From contig OX639965.1 of assembly GCA_951828235.1 (NCBI GenBank), positions 2,309,556-2,373,555 of the forward strand: a DNA stretch of 64,000 bases, written 5' to 3'. Below the pieces are notes generated by a model. It was not told the DNA's origin. It did no database searches and worked only from the letters and a program-made list of their open reading frames with translations. Of the stretch, positions 14,133-24,146 are shown piece by piece. This stretch comes from an uncultured Gammaproteobacteria bacterium (GTDB lineage Bacteria > Pseudomonadota > Gammaproteobacteria > Steroidobacterales > Foliamicaceae). The translations under genes and the position numbers were made by a program. How positions within the stretch are numbered: the stretch's first letter is position 1; every line of letters begins with the position of its first letter.

Positions 14133-16826
14133 ATGCCAGACGACCCCGTAATTCGCGCCAATCTGCTTCACGACAGCGACCCGCTGGAGACCCGCGAGTG
14201 GCTGGAGTCGATCGATTCCGTCCTGCGCACGCAGGGCCCCGAACGCGCGGCGTTTCTGCTCAACCGGATCACCGACCGCGCCCGCCGCTCGGGCGCGCAC
14301 ATGGCCTATGGCGCCAACACCGCGTATCTCAACACCATCGACCGGGCCGACCAGCCGGAATATCCCGGCGACGTGGCGCTGGAGCGGCGGATCGAGAACT
14401 ACATCCGCTGGAACGCCATGGCGATGGTGGTGCACGCCAACCGCAAGAGCTCGGAATACGGCGGCCACATTGCGACTTACGCCTCGGCGGCGACGCTGTA
14501 CGAGGTGGGCTTCAACCATTTCTGGCGCGCGCCCACCAAGGAGAACCGCGGCGACCTCGTGTATTTCCAGGGTCATTCTTCCCCCGGCATCTATGCGCGC
14601 GCCTTCCTGGAGGGCCGCTTGACCCACAAGCAGCTCGCCCGGTTCCGCCAGGAGGTGGGCGGCGGCGGGCTGTCCTCCTATCCGCATCCCTGGCTGATGT
14701 CGGACTTCTGGCAGTTCCCCACGGTTTCGATGGGCCTGGGCGCGATGATGGCGATCTTCCAGGCGCGCTTCATGCGCTACCTGGAGCATCGCGGCCTCGC
14801 CGAAATGGGCGACCGCCGCGTCTGGTGCATGCTGGGCGACGGCGAGATGGACGAGCCCGAGTCCCTGGGCGCGATCACGGTGCCGGTGCGCGAGGGGCTG
14901 GACAACCTGATCTTCGTGGTGAACTGCAACCTGCAGCGCCTCGACGGGCCGGTGCGCGGTAACGGCAAGATCATCCAGGAACTGGAGGCGGCCTTCCTGG
15001 GCGCGGGCTGGAACGTGATCAAGTCGATCTGGGGATCGCGCTGGGACCCGCTGCTGTCCCGCGACCACAACGGCCTGCTGCGACGGCGCATGGAAGAGTG
15101 CGTGGACGGCGAATACCAGAACTGCAAGGCCCTGGGCGGCGAATACACCCGCGAGAAATTCTTCGGCGCGATCGAGGGCCTCAAGGAGCAGGTGGCGCAC
15201 ATGTCCACCGAGGACATCGAGCTGCTGAACCGCGGCGGCCACGACCGCATGAAGATCTATGCCGCCTACGAGCGCGCCACCAAGCAAACGGGGCGGCCCA
15301 CCGTAATCCTGGCCAAGACCGTCAAGGGTTTCGGGATGGGCGAGGGCGGCGAAAGCCGCATGACCGCCCACCAGGCCAAGAAGCTCGACCTCGAGGCGCT
15401 CAAGGAGTTCCGCGACCGGTTCAATATCCCGGTCCCAAACGAGCAGCTCAAGAGCAGCAAGATTCCGTTCCGCATGCCGGAAGAGGACAGCGAGGAAATT
15501 CGCTACCTGCAGGAGCGCCGCCGCCGGCTCGGGGGTTACCTGCCTCAGCGCGTGGCCAGGGCCGCGCGGCTGAAGGTCCCGGCGCTGAGCAACTTCAAGT
15601 CGATCACCGGCGGTTCCGCCACGCGGTCCATTTCCACCACCATGGCGCTGGTGCGCATGCTGCAGATGCTGGTGCGCGACAAGTCGCTCGGCAAGCATGT
15701 GGTCCCCATCGTGCCGGACGAAGCGCGCACCTTCGGCATGGAGGGCATGTTCAAGCAGCTCGGGATCTATTCGTCGGTGGGACAGCTCTACACGCCGCAG
15801 GACTCCGAGCAGCTCATGGCCTACCGCGAGGACCGCAAGGGCCAGATCCTGGAAGAGGGCATCAACGAGGCGGGATCGTTCTGCTCCTGGCTGGCGGCGG
15901 GGACGTCCTATTCGAACCACGGCCTGCCGATGATCCCGTTTTACATCTTCTACTCGATGTTCGGCTTCCAGCGGATCGGCGATTTCATCTGGGCCGGCGG
16001 CGATTCCCAGGCGCGCGGCTTTCTGATCGGCGGCACTTCCGGGCGCACGACCCTGGCGGGCGAGGGCCTGCAGCACCAGGACGGCCACAGTCACCTGGCG
16101 GCCGCCACGGTCCCGAACTGCCTTTCGTACGATCCGGCCTATGCCTACGAACTGGTGGTGATCGTCCAGGACGGACTGCGGCGCATGGCCGAGCGGCAGG
16201 AAAACGTCTTCTACTACATCACCACGATGAACGACAACTATCGCCAGCCGCCCATGCGCAGGGGCTGGCGGGAAGGTATTCTCAAGGGAATCTACCGGCT
16301 GCCGGGAGACGGGGAGGGCGACGACTCCGCCGAGCGGGTGCAATTGTTCGGGTCCGGCGCCATCCTCAACGAAGCGCTGGGCGCGGCCGATCTTCTGCGC
16401 ACGGAATACGGCGTCGAGGCGGACGTATGGTCGGTCACCAGCTATAACCAGTTGCGCCGCGACGGCCTGGCATGCGAGCGCTACAACCGCATGAATCCCG
16501 GCAAGACGCCGCGCCGCCCGTACCTGGCCGAGGCGCTGGGCGACGCCGCCGGGCCCTTCATCGCGGCCAGCGACTACATGGCGGCGCTGCCCGATTCGAT
16601 CCGGCAATGGGTTCCGGGGACGTTCATTACGCTGGGCACCGACGGGTTCGGCCGCAGCGACGGCCGTTCGGCGCTCAGAAACCACTTCGAGGTGGATGCG
16701 CGTTACATCGGCGCGGCGGCACTCTCGGCGCTGGCCGCGGAGGGCCGGATCGACCCGGGCAAGGTGTCCGAAGCGATGACGAAATGGGAAATCGATCCCG
16801 CGAAGGCCGATCCCGTCACGCTCTGA
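14133..16826 (+). CDS. aceE: Pyruvate dehydrogenase E1 component (homodimeric type)
   Basis: 897 residues, close to the usual length of this class. The thiamine-pyrophosphate motif begins GDGEMDEPES and ends at NCNLQRLDGPVRGN (about 235-275). Other conserved E1 segments are AHQAKKLDLEALKEFRDRF and AGTSYSNHGLPMIPFYIFYS. It decarboxylates pyruvate and transfers the acetyl group to the E2 lipoyl arm. It is the first gene of aceE-aceF-lpd. An ATG 63 bp after the divergent rnt start is used, and no strong ribosome site is visible. Confidence 0.97.
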   Translation: MPDDPVIRANLLHDSDPLETREWLESIDSVLRTQGPERAAFLLNRITDRARRSGAHMAYGANTAYLNTIDRADQPEYPGDVALERRIENYIRWNAMAMVVHANRKSSEYGGHIATYASAATLYEVGFNHFWRAPTKENRGDLVYFQGHSSPGIYARAFLEGRLTHKQLARFRQEVGGGGLSSYPHPWLMSDFWQFPTVSMGLGAMMAIFQARFMRYLEHRGLAEMGDRRVWCMLGDGEMDEPESLGAITVPVREGLDNLIFVVNCNLQRLDGPVRGNGKIIQELEAAFLGAGWNVIKSIWGSRWDPLLSRDHNGLLRRRMEECVDGEYQNCKALGGEYTREKFFGAIEGLKEQVAHMSTEDIELLNRGGHDRMKIYAAYERATKQTGRPTVILAKTVKGFGMGEGGESRMTAHQAKKLDLEALKEFRDRFNIPVPNEQLKSSKIPFRMPEEDSEEIRYLQERRRRLGGYLPQRVARAARLKVPALSNFKSITGGSATRSISTTMALVRMLQMLVRDKSLGKHVVPIVPDEARTFGMEGMFKQLGIYSSVGQLYTPQDSEQLMAYREDRKGQILEEGINEAGSFCSWLAAGTSYSNHGLPMIPFYIFYSMFGFQRIGDFIWAGGDSQARGFLIGGTSGRTTLAGEGLQHQDGHSHLAAATVPNCLSYDPAYAYELVVIVQDGLRRMAERQENVFYYITTMNDNYRQPPMRRGWREGILKGIYRLPGDGEGDDSAERVQLFGSGAILNEALGAADLLRTEYGVEADVWSVTSYNQLRRDGLACERYNRMNPGKTPRRPYLAEALGDAAGPFIAASDYMAALPDSIRQWVPGTFITLGTDGFGRSDGRSALRNHFEVDARYIGAAALSALAAEGRIDPGKVSEAMTKWEIDPAKADPVTL

Positions 16827-16842
16827 CAAGGGAAAAGAAACC

Positions 16843-18180
16843 TTGCCCGAAGTTACCCAAGTTCGCGTGCCCGGCCTGGGCGAGTTCACCGACGTGGAAG
16901 TCGTCGAGGTCACGGTCGCCGCCGGTGAGGAAGTTGCCGCCAACGACCCGCTGATCACGCTGGAAACCGAGAAGGCGGCCATGGATGTGCCCGCACCGTT
17001 CGGCGGGCGCGTGGTCAGCCTGAAGGTGGGCGTGGGCGACAAGGTCAACGAGGGCGATGTGATCGCCGAGCTGGAGGGTGAGGCGCCGGCGGCGGAGCCG
17101 GACGGACCTTCGAGCGCGGCAGCCGAACCCGCCGCAGCACCCGCGCAGGCCGCGGCAGCGCCTGCCTCGCAGGCGGTGGTGGCGCCGACCGCGCCCGCGG
17201 CGGCCCAGCAGCTGCCTTCGGCCCCCGGGACCCTGCCGCCGATCGACGAGGAGGGCTTCTCCAGGGCGCACGCCTCGCCGTCGGTGCGCAAGTTCGCGCG
17301 CGAACTGGGCGTGAACCTGGCGGCGGTCGCCGGATCGGGCGTGAAGGGCCGGATCCGCAAGGCAGACGTCAAGGCCTGGGTCAAGCTGGCGCTGGAACGC
17401 GGCGCCCCCGGCGCCGGGCTGCCGGAGGTTCCGGAAGTCGATTTCTCCGCGCACGGCGAGATCGAGGTAGTCCCGCTGGGCCGGGTGCAGAAGTTTTCGG
17501 GCCCGCGATTGTGGGCGAGCTGGGTGAACCTGCCGCATGTGACCCAGCACGACGAGGCCGACATCACCGACGTCGAGGCGCGCCGCAAGGCGATGAAGGC
17601 CGAGCTGGCCGCCGACGGCGTGCGCCTGACGCTGCTGGCCTTCGTCGCGCGCGCCACCGTGCTGTGCCTCAAGGAGTTCCCGACACTGAACGCATCGCTA
17701 ACCAACGGCGGCGCGGCCCTGGCGCTGAAGAAGTTCGTGCACCTGGGGTTCGCCGCCGACACCGAGCGCGGCCTGCTGGTCCCGGTGATCCGCGACGCCG
17801 ACCGGCTCGACGTAGCCGGGCTGGCGCGGGCCTTCCAGGAGCTTTCCGCCAAGGCCCGCGACGGCAAGCTGGCGCCGGATGAAATGCAGGGCGGCTCGTT
17901 CACCATCTCCAGCCTGGGCGGTATCGGCGGGACCGCGTTCACGCCGATCATCAACGCGCCGGAAGTGGCGATACTCGGCGTCTCAAGGGCCCGCATGGCG
18001 CCTGTTTTCGGCGACGGAGAGTTCCGGCCGCGGCTGATGGCGCCGCTGTCGCTGTCCTACGACCACCGCGTGATCGACGGGGCCACGGCGGTGCGGTTCA
18101 CGACCCGCCTGAGCGCGCTGCTGGCGGACGCGGACCGGCTGCTGGCGCCGGTCGAAGACGAAACGGAGAACGAAGAGTGA
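16843..18180 (+). CDS. aceF: Dihydrolipoyl acetyltransferase E2
   Basis: 445 residues from a TTG start after AAGGGAAAAG. It has a single lipoyl domain with the modified Lys in ETEKAAMDV (about 48), an Ala/Pro-rich linker (about 82-140), a peripheral-subunit-binding domain (about 145-185, containing AGSGVKGRIRKADV), and the catalytic domain ending with SYDHRVIDGA, where His and Asp of DHRxxxG are present. E. coli AceF has three lipoyl domains, but one or two is common elsewhere. It forms the core of the pyruvate dehydrogenase complex. Confidence 0.96.
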   Translation: MPEVTQVRVPGLGEFTDVEVVEVTVAAGEEVAANDPLITLETEKAAMDVPAPFGGRVVSLKVGVGDKVNEGDVIAELEGEAPAAEPDGPSSAAAEPAAAPAQAAAAPASQAVVAPTAPAAAQQLPSAPGTLPPIDEEGFSRAHASPSVRKFARELGVNLAAVAGSGVKGRIRKADVKAWVKLALERGAPGAGLPEVPEVDFSAHGEIEVVPLGRVQKFSGPRLWASWVNLPHVTQHDEADITDVEARRKAMKAELAADGVRLTLLAFVARATVLCLKEFPTLNASLTNGGAALALKKFVHLGFAADTERGLLVPVIRDADRLDVAGLARAFQELSAKARDGKLAPDEMQGGSFTISSLGGIGGTAFTPIINAPEVAILGVSRARMAPVFGDGEFRPRLMAPLSLSYDHRVIDGATAVRFTTRLSALLADADRLLAPVEDETENEE

Positions 18181-19592
18181 AGACGCAACTGGCGGTGTTG
18201 GGCTCCGGGCCCGGAGGTTACACGGCGGCTTTTCGGGCCGCCGATCTGGGTATGGAGGTCACTCTCGTGGAGCGTTATCCCACGCTGGGCGGCGTGTGCC
18301 TGAATGTGGGCTGTATTCCCTCCAAGGCGCTGCTGCACCTGGCGCGGGTAATGGACGAGGCCGAGCATGTCGCGGAGGCGGGCATCCGCTACGCGGCGCC
18401 CGCGCTGGCGCCGACCGAGACGCGCGCCTGGGTCGAGCGGGTCGTGGGCCGTCTGACCGGCGGGCTGGCCGGCATGGCGAAGAAGCGCAAGGTGACCGTG
18501 CTTGAGGGAGCGGGGCGTTTTGCCGGGCCGAACGAACTGGCCGTGGAAACCGCCGAAGGCACCGCAACGCTGGAATTCGAGCAGTGCATCATCGCCGCCG
18601 GCTCGCAAAGCCGCGCGCTGCCCAGCCTGCCGGACGATCCGCGGATCATGGATTCCACCGACGCGCTGCTGCTGGACGATATTCCCGGGCGCCTGCTGGT
18701 AATCGGCGGCGGCATCATCGGCCTGGAAATGGCCACCGTTTACGCGGCGCTGGGCAGCGAGATTACGGTGGTCGAAGCGCTGGACCGGCTGATGCCGGGG
18801 CCGGACGCGGACCTGCTCAAGCCGCTGGAGCGGCGCATCCGCAAGCAGTACTCCGCGATCCACACCGGAGTGATGGTGGCGTCGGCCAAGGCTCTGGACG
18901 CGGGTATCGAGGTTGTGTTCGAGGGCGAGAAGGCGCCGGATCCGGACGTGTTCGACCGGGTGCTGGTGTCAGTGGGCCGCGTGCCCAACGGCGACAGGAT
19001 CGACGCGGAAAAAGCCGGCGTTACGGTCGGCGAGCACGGCTTCATACCGGCGGACAGGCAGCTTCGCACCAACCAGCCGCACATCTTCGCGATCGGCGAC
19101 ATCATCGGCCACCCCATGCTGGCGCACAAGGCCACGCACGAGGGCAAGGTCGCGGCCGAAGCCGCCGCCGGAATGAAGGTCGCTTTCGACGCCCGCGTCG
19201 TGCCGTCAGTCGCCTACACCGACCCGGAAGTGGCCTGGGTGGGTCTGACCGAGACCGAAGCGCGCGAGCAGGGCGTGGACTACGGCAAGGGCGTGTTCCC
19301 CTGGGCGGCCAGCGGCCGCGCCATCTCCATGCAGCGCTCCGAAGGCATGACCAAGCTGCTCTTCGACTCCGGAGACGGTCGCATCATCGGCGGCGGCATC
19401 GTGGGTGTGAACGCCGGCGACCTCATCTCCGAAGTCGCCCACGCCATCGAAATGGGCTCCGAAGCCGAGGACCTGGCGCTCACCATCCACCCGCACCCCA
19501 CGCTGTCCGAATCCGTTGGCATGGCCGCCGAGGCCTACCTGGGCACAATCACCGACCTCTACCTCCCTCGCCGCACGCCGAAGAAGGCGTAA
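18177..19592 (+). CDS. lpd: Dihydrolipoyl dehydrogenase E3
   Basis: 471 residues from a GTG start that overlaps the aceF stop by four bases. The FAD site is GSGPGGYTAAFRAADLG, the redox-active disulfide is in GGVCLNVGCIPSK (about 39-51), the NAD site is GGGIIGLEMA, and the C-terminal His-Glu pair is in HPHPTLSES. It reoxidises the lipoyl arm with NAD+. It completes the pyruvate dehydrogenase operon and probably also serves 2-oxoglutarate dehydrogenase. Confidence 0.97.
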   Translation: MKTQLAVLGSGPGGYTAAFRAADLGMEVTLVERYPTLGGVCLNVGCIPSKALLHLARVMDEAEHVAEAGIRYAAPALAPTETRAWVERVVGRLTGGLAGMAKKRKVTVLEGAGRFAGPNELAVETAEGTATLEFEQCIIAAGSQSRALPSLPDDPRIMDSTDALLLDDIPGRLLVIGGGIIGLEMATVYAALGSEITVVEALDRLMPGPDADLLKPLERRIRKQYSAIHTGVMVASAKALDAGIEVVFEGEKAPDPDVFDRVLVSVGRVPNGDRIDAEKAGVTVGEHGFIPADRQLRTNQPHIFAIGDIIGHPMLAHKATHEGKVAAEAAAGMKVAFDARVVPSVAYTDPEVAWVGLTETEAREQGVDYGKGVFPWAASGRAISMQRSEGMTKLLFDSGDGRIIGGGIVGVNAGDLISEVAHAIEMGSEAEDLALTIHPHPTLSESVGMAAEAYLGTITDLYLPRRTPKKA

Positions 19593-19600
19593 CTGCGCCG

Positions 19601-19630
19601 TGCCCAGGAGCCAGGGTGTCTCGCCCTCGT
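19601..19630. repeat. Dispersed intergenic repeat, copy 2
   Basis: CCCAGGAGCCAGGGTGTCTCGCCCTCG, which shares the CAGGGAGC..GGGCGTCTCGCC core with copies near 9512 and 23651. Located between lpd and the ankyrin gene. Confidence 0.5.
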
Positions 19631-19678
19631 TTCCCCAGTCAGTCCGCGAGCCAGCGGGGCAGGCGCGCATAGAATGGC

Positions 19679-22600
19679 TTGGTCGTGAGTCCACGCTTGG
19701 GAGCATGCTTAAGGCAACTCTGGCCTGTTGCCTGCGTCGTATCCGCAGGCCTGTTGCAGGCGTGCTCCCAAGTCACCCCGTCGGCGCAAGCGAATTGTGC
19801 CGATTGGAATAAACGGGAATTCTTCCAGAAGGCGGACGCGACAAGGGTCCGTAAGTGCCTGGAGGCCGGCGCGGACCCGACCGCAAGGAACAAACTGGGC
19901 GTAACGCCATTGCATGATGCGGTAAGGAGCGAAAGAGCCACCGCCTTGTCCACCATGCTGGTTTCGGCGGGCGCCGATCCGAACGCGCGCGACGAATTCG
20001 GCAACACGCCATTGCATTGGGCTACGGAAGAGGAAGGCTCGGCTCTGATCGAGTGGCTGATATCCGCCGGCGCCGACCCGCACGCACGGGACCGGTGGGG
20101 AATCACCCCCCTGGCGGCGGCGGCGTACTACGGCAATCCCGCTACGGCGGTGCTGCTGCTGGAGGCCGGCGCTGATCCCGACGCGAAGGACATTCAAGAT
20201 GCAACTCCACTGCATCAGGTTGCGAGATATAACCGGAACCCGGCCGTGATGGCCGCATTGCTGGATGCCGGCGCGGATGCTGCTGCGCGAGATGCGGATG
20301 GGTCTACACCCTTGCACAATGCAACGGCCGGCAATCATGGTGACATGTTCATTATGGGCACCGGTGCCCGCGGCGATCGCTACAGAAAGGACGGCGTGCA
20401 TCGCGACTATTGGGCAGACATCATGCATGGGACAAAACGGCACAGCCTCAATCCGGGCATGCTTGCCGCGCTATTGGACGCTGGCGCGAATCTTGAGGCG
20501 CGCGACGAGCAGGGCCGTACACCTCTTTTCAGGGCGGTAGGTTGGAACCGCAGTAACGAGGTGATTGTTACCTTGCTCGAAGCCGGCGCGGATCTCAAAG
20601 CGCGCGACGACCGGGGCAACGAACCTCTGCATGCAGCGGCGAAATACGGAAGCGAAGCGGTCGTGCTGGCTCTTCTGGATGCCGGCGCCGACGCGAATGT
20701 CCGAAACGAGGACGGCGAGACCCCTCTTCATAAGGCGGCGTTCGACAGTGACTATCCGGGTGTTATCGACGCGCTCGTAGATGCCGGCGCTGACCCGAAT
20801 TCGCGGGACGATAATGGCGCAACGCCACTACATGAAGCAATGATTCCCAGCGGCAACCGGGAAATTGTTGACGCCCTTTTGGGACACGGTGCGGACCCGA
20901 ACGCTGGAGATAGCCGAGGCCGCACCCCGCTGCACATAGAGGCATGGGCCAGCGACGGGATTGAGGAGATTGCCGTACTGCTGGATGCCGGCGCTGATCC
21001 GCACGCGCGCGACAAGGAGGGTTCGACGCCGTTGCATCAAGCCGCGTGGGGAGGACGCAACCTCAAGACCATCGTCAGTCTGTTGCAAGAGGGCGCAGAT
21101 CCCAACGTTCAGCACAAGTATCTGACAACGCCCCTGCACGCGGCGGCTAGCAACAGTATTCCTTTAGTTGTGGCGAAGCTCCTGGAGTCGGGCGCCGATC
21201 CGAACGCCCGGGACAACCAGGGCGCCGTTCCTTTGCACTACGCCGCAGAGCGCAACAGGAATCCGGGTGTGATTCCGCTGCTGATTGAAGCCGGCGCCGA
21301 CCCGAACGCGCGCGATCGGCACGGCGCCACGCCGTTGGATGTTTCCGTGCGCGAAAGCGGCAATCCTGCAGTGGCGGCAGCGCTGCGTGAAGCCGGCGGA
21401 AGCCTCAGCACCAGCGAAGAGATTGGCACGCTGGCCGGAAACAACAAGCAGGATCAGGCCGGACGCAAATCAGGGTCGCGCGAAACGGAACGCGCGGACA
21501 CCGGCCCGGGCTCTTTGTCGGTCTGTGCCGATTGGAACACGCCCCAGTTCTTCCAATACACCGGGGCTACACAGGTTCACGACTGTCTGGCCTCCGGCGC
21601 GGATCCAATGGCGCGCGCCGAGAGCGAAATCACTCCTTTGCATTACGCAGCTTCGGTCAGCGAGGATCCCGCGGTATTTGCCGCGCTGCTGAATGCTGGC
21701 GCCGACCTTCACGGACGCAGTCAGTACGGCTACACACCGTTGCATTTTGCGGTATGGGGAAAGGTTCGTTCAGCGGCTGTAGCGGTGCTTCTGGAGGCCG
21801 GCGCCAATCCCAGGGCCGTGACTGAGTCTGGAGCAACCCCATTGCATTGGGTGGCGCAGACTCACGGTGATGTCGGTATTGCCACAGCGCTGCTGGAAGC
21901 CGGGGCGGATCCGAACGCGCAAGACCGGGAGGGTTCGGCGCCCCTCCATTACCTGGCCCGGAGTGGCAAGAGTCCTGCCCTGGCCGTTGCGTTGATTAAG
22001 GCAGGCGCGGACCCCAACGCCAGAGAACAGACATCTGGGGATACGCCCCTGCATACCTCGGCATCGAAGAGCGGCATTGCCATGGTCAATGCTCTTCTGA
22101 ATGCCGGCGCGGATCCGAACGCACGCAACGCAAGAGGTAAAACACCGTTGCATCGTGCCTCGAGTGGGGCTGGCGACCCGGCCATAGTGGCCGCTCTGAT
22201 CGCTGCCGGAGCAGCAGTGGGAGTTCGAGACGAGAGCGGAATGACCCCCCTGCACAGTGCGGCATTGGAAAGTGAGAACCTGGATATCGCGGCCATGCTT
22301 ATCGATGCTGGCCTTTCCCCTCGCGCACGTGACGAAGCGGGCCGTACGCCGCTACATTTGGCGGCCACCTGGAACAGCGCGGCTGTTGCGGCTTTTCTGA
22401 TAGAGGCGGGCGCCGATCCCGACGCGATCGATGATTACGGCCATACGCCATTGCACTACTTGGCCGACAGCAACTTCGAACCCGACATGCTCGCTACGAT
22501 TGACGTGCTGCACAAAGCGGGCGCCGATCCAAACACGCACGAAGAAGTATTCGGATCTACGCCGCTTCATGATGCGGTAGGCCGTGATACACGTCCGAGT

Positions 22601-23623
22601 GGATTACCTCGCAACGCGGATTCCATAACGATTGAGGCGGAGCGAGCGAAGAACGTGGCTCTGCGCCAGGCCCTGGTCGGCGCGCTCATGGACATCGGCG
22701 CCGATCCCGGCGCCCTGGACGATGCAGGCAACACACCGCTGCACAAGGCTGCCGAGGAAAGCAACGACGAAGCGGTGATTTCGTCGCTGATTGAAGCTGG
22801 CGCTGATCTGCAGGCGCTCAATTACCAGGACCAGAGGCCACTGGATCTGGCCGCTCGCGGCAGCGGCAATTCTGCGGTCATTGCTACGCTGCTGGAACAC
22901 GGCGCCGAACTTAATGTCGGCCGCACGACCGCAATCACCCCGTTGCATCACGCGACCTCCGGCGCGGCGGATCTGGCCAATGTGTTGTTACTGCTGGATG
23001 CCGGTGCGGATCCGATGGCCAGGGACATCTTCGGCAATACGCCGCTGCATCGTTTGGAACGCGCGAACAGCCCTGATGTGGTCGTCGCACTAGTGAATCG
23101 CGGCGCCGACCCGAATGCGCGGAATCTGAGTGGGGCCTCGCCCCTGCACACCGTGGCCACATTCAACGACAACCCTGCTGTTATTTCCGCATTGATCGAA
23201 ATGGGCGCAGAACCCGATGCGCGGTCAGAGTGGCATGATACGCCGCTTCACTGGGCTGCCAGCAACCTTAGCTCCAACGTGGTACGCACTCTCTTGGATG
23301 CCGGCGCGAATCCGAACGCCAGTGCACAGTCCGGCGACAGGCCCTTGCATCGAGCAGCGTCCAACAATCCGGATCCTGCCGTGATCAGCGAACTGATTGC
23401 CGCCGGCGCCGATCCCAATGTGTGGGGAAGAGAGAAAACGGCGCCGCTGCACATTGCGGCTCGATGGGGGCGCTATCCGGTCATCGTAGGGGCCCTCCTG
23501 GACGGCGGCGCCGATCCGTTGGCGCTCGACGGAGAAGGCAAAACGCCCTATGAGCAGGCCTTGCTGAACGAAAGCCTCGAAGGCACTGAGGAACTTCAGC
23601 GGCTGAAAGCCGCCAGCGAGTGA
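19679..23623 (+). CDS. Giant ankyrin-repeat protein, two-module, probably a lipoprotein
   Basis: About 1,314 residues from TTG 19679; GTG 19685 is equally possible. The N-terminus has a short basic stretch, a hydrophobic core and LLQAC (Cys about 29), a plausible lipobox. The rest is a near-continuous array of roughly three dozen ankyrin units with the consensus TPLHxAA...LLxAGADPNARD. Two modules each begin with the same cap: CADWNKREFFQ..VRKCLEAGADP (about 40-67) and CADWNTPQFFQ..VHDCLASGADP (about 616-643), joined by a Gly/Ser/charged linker (about 575-615). Ankyrin arrays mediate protein-protein binding. Whether this one faces the periplasm, the surface or a host cannot be told. It is followed by intergenic repeats, not by an operon partner. 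Confidence 0.9.
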   Translation: MVVSPRLGACLRQLWPVACVVSAGLLQACSQVTPSAQANCADWNKREFFQKADATRVRKCLEAGADPTARNKLGVTPLHDAVRSERATALSTMLVSAGADPNARDEFGNTPLHWATEEEGSALIEWLISAGADPHARDRWGITPLAAAAYYGNPATAVLLLEAGADPDAKDIQDATPLHQVARYNRNPAVMAALLDAGADAAARDADGSTPLHNATAGNHGDMFIMGTGARGDRYRKDGVHRDYWADIMHGTKRHSLNPGMLAALLDAGANLEARDEQGRTPLFRAVGWNRSNEVIVTLLEAGADLKARDDRGNEPLHAAAKYGSEAVVLALLDAGADANVRNEDGETPLHKAAFDSDYPGVIDALVDAGADPNSRDDNGATPLHEAMIPSGNREIVDALLGHGADPNAGDSRGRTPLHIEAWASDGIEEIAVLLDAGADPHARDKEGSTPLHQAAWGGRNLKTIVSLLQEGADPNVQHKYLTTPLHAAASNSIPLVVAKLLESGADPNARDNQGAVPLHYAAERNRNPGVIPLLIEAGADPNARDRHGATPLDVSVRESGNPAVAAALREAGGSLSTSEEIGTLAGNNKQDQAGRKSGSRETERADTGPGSLSVCADWNTPQFFQYTGATQVHDCLASGADPMARAESEITPLHYAASVSEDPAVFAALLNAGADLHGRSQYGYTPLHFAVWGKVRSAAVAVLLEAGANPRAVTESGATPLHWVAQTHGDVGIATALLEAGADPNAQDREGSAPLHYLARSGKSPALAVALIKAGADPNAREQTSGDTPLHTSASKSGIAMVNALLNAGADPNARNARGKTPLHRASSGAGDPAIVAALIAAGAAVGVRDESGMTPLHSAALESENLDIAAMLIDAGLSPRARDEAGRTPLHLAATWNSAAVAAFLIEAGADPDAIDDYGHTPLHYLADSNFEPDMLATIDVLHKAGADPNTHEEVFGSTPLHDAVGRDTRPSGLPRNADSITIEAERAKNVALRQALVGALMDIGADPGALDDAGNTPLHKAAEESNDEAVISSLIEAGADLQALNYQDQRPLDLAARGSGNSAVIATLLEHGAELNVGRTTAITPLHHATSGAADLANVLLLLDAGADPMARDIFGNTPLHRLERANSPDVVVALVNRGADPNARNLSGASPLHTVATFNDNPAVISALIEMGAEPDARSEWHDTPLHWAASNLSSNVVRTLLDAGANPNASAQSGDRPLHRAASNNPDPAVISELIAAGADPNVWGREKTAPLHIAARWGRYPVIVGALLDGGADPLALDGEGKTPYEQALLNESLEGTEELQRLKAASE

Positions 23624-23650
23624 GTGCCGGAAGCCCCCGGGAACGGCGGG

Positions 23651-23680
23651 CACCCCAGGGAGCGAGGGCGTCTCGCCTTC
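23651..23680. repeat. Dispersed intergenic repeat, copy 3
   Basis: CACCCCAGGGAGCGAGGGCG followed by TCTCGCC, matching copies near 9512 and 19601. It lies just after the ankyrin gene. Confidence 0.5.
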
Positions 23681-23700
23681 CGCAAGTGCGGTTCCCCCCG

Positions 23701-23718
23701 ATGTTTCCGCGGAAACAT
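23701..23718. repeat. Perfect 18-bp palindrome, copy 1
   Basis: ATGTTTCCGCGGAAACAT is its own reverse complement. Sixteen of its bases recur as a palindrome at 36899-36914. Intergenic between converging genes. The function is unknown; it could be a protein-binding site. Confidence 0.7.
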
Positions 23719-23765
23719 CCCGGACGCACCCGGCGCTGCCGCCGTGTTGGGATGCGGCGCCGGGC

Positions 23766-24146
23766 CTAGTCCTCCAGCAATCCGAACAGGCGGACGGCGA
23801 TGGCGGCCGATGCGGCTGCCGCCAGGAAGGTGCCGTATCGGCCCATAGTCTGGACGAACGTGGACAGCGATTCTGTGAACTGGTCCACGATCGGTCGAAA
23901 GTTCCCGATCAGACCGAGTTCAGCGCTGCCCCAGGCCGCTTCGAGCGCCCCAAAAACCGGGACGGCCGCGATGGCCGCAAGCACGGCGCTTCCGGCCAGC
24001 GCCAGCCAGCGAAGCTGCTCGCGCCGGCGGATGCGCTTCATGACCTCCCCGACAAACCGGGTATCTTCCGCGGGCGGGTCTCCGGCAGCCGCGAACAGCG
24101 CCGCCAGTTCGCGATCATTCGCTCGTTCGTTTTCAGGCTTGTGCAT
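23766..24146 (-). CDS. Small membrane protein, putative anti-sigma factor
   Basis: 126 residues. A charged N-terminal cytoplasmic part (about 1-45, NDRELAALFAAAGD) is followed by a hydrophobic segment (WLALAGSAVLAAIAAVPVFG) and another near the C-terminus (FLAAAASAAIAVRLFGLLE). It overlaps the ECF sigma gene by 14 bases. By position and layout it probably anchors and inhibits that sigma factor, but no zinc-binding HxxxCxxC anti-sigma motif is present, so the role is inferred from context. Confidence 0.75.
   Translation of the reverse strand: MHKPENERANDRELAALFAAAGDPPAEDTRFVGEVMKRIRRREQLRWLALAGSAVLAAIAAVPVFGALEAAWGSAELGLIGNFRPIVDQFTESLSTFVQTMGRYGTFLAAAASAAIAVRLFGLLED

Noticed and set aside
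14082-17996. A 1,304-codon open frame opposite aceE and aceF
   Set aside because: It is antisense to two clear essential genes in GC-rich DNA, where long shadow frames are common. Its residues are low-complexity (Arg, Ala, Gly, Val-rich) with no domain.
20000-23600. CRISPR-like periodicity in the ankyrin gene
   Set aside because: The roughly 100-bp period is the codon-level ankyrin repeat with varying sequence inside one open frame, not short identical repeats with spacers.
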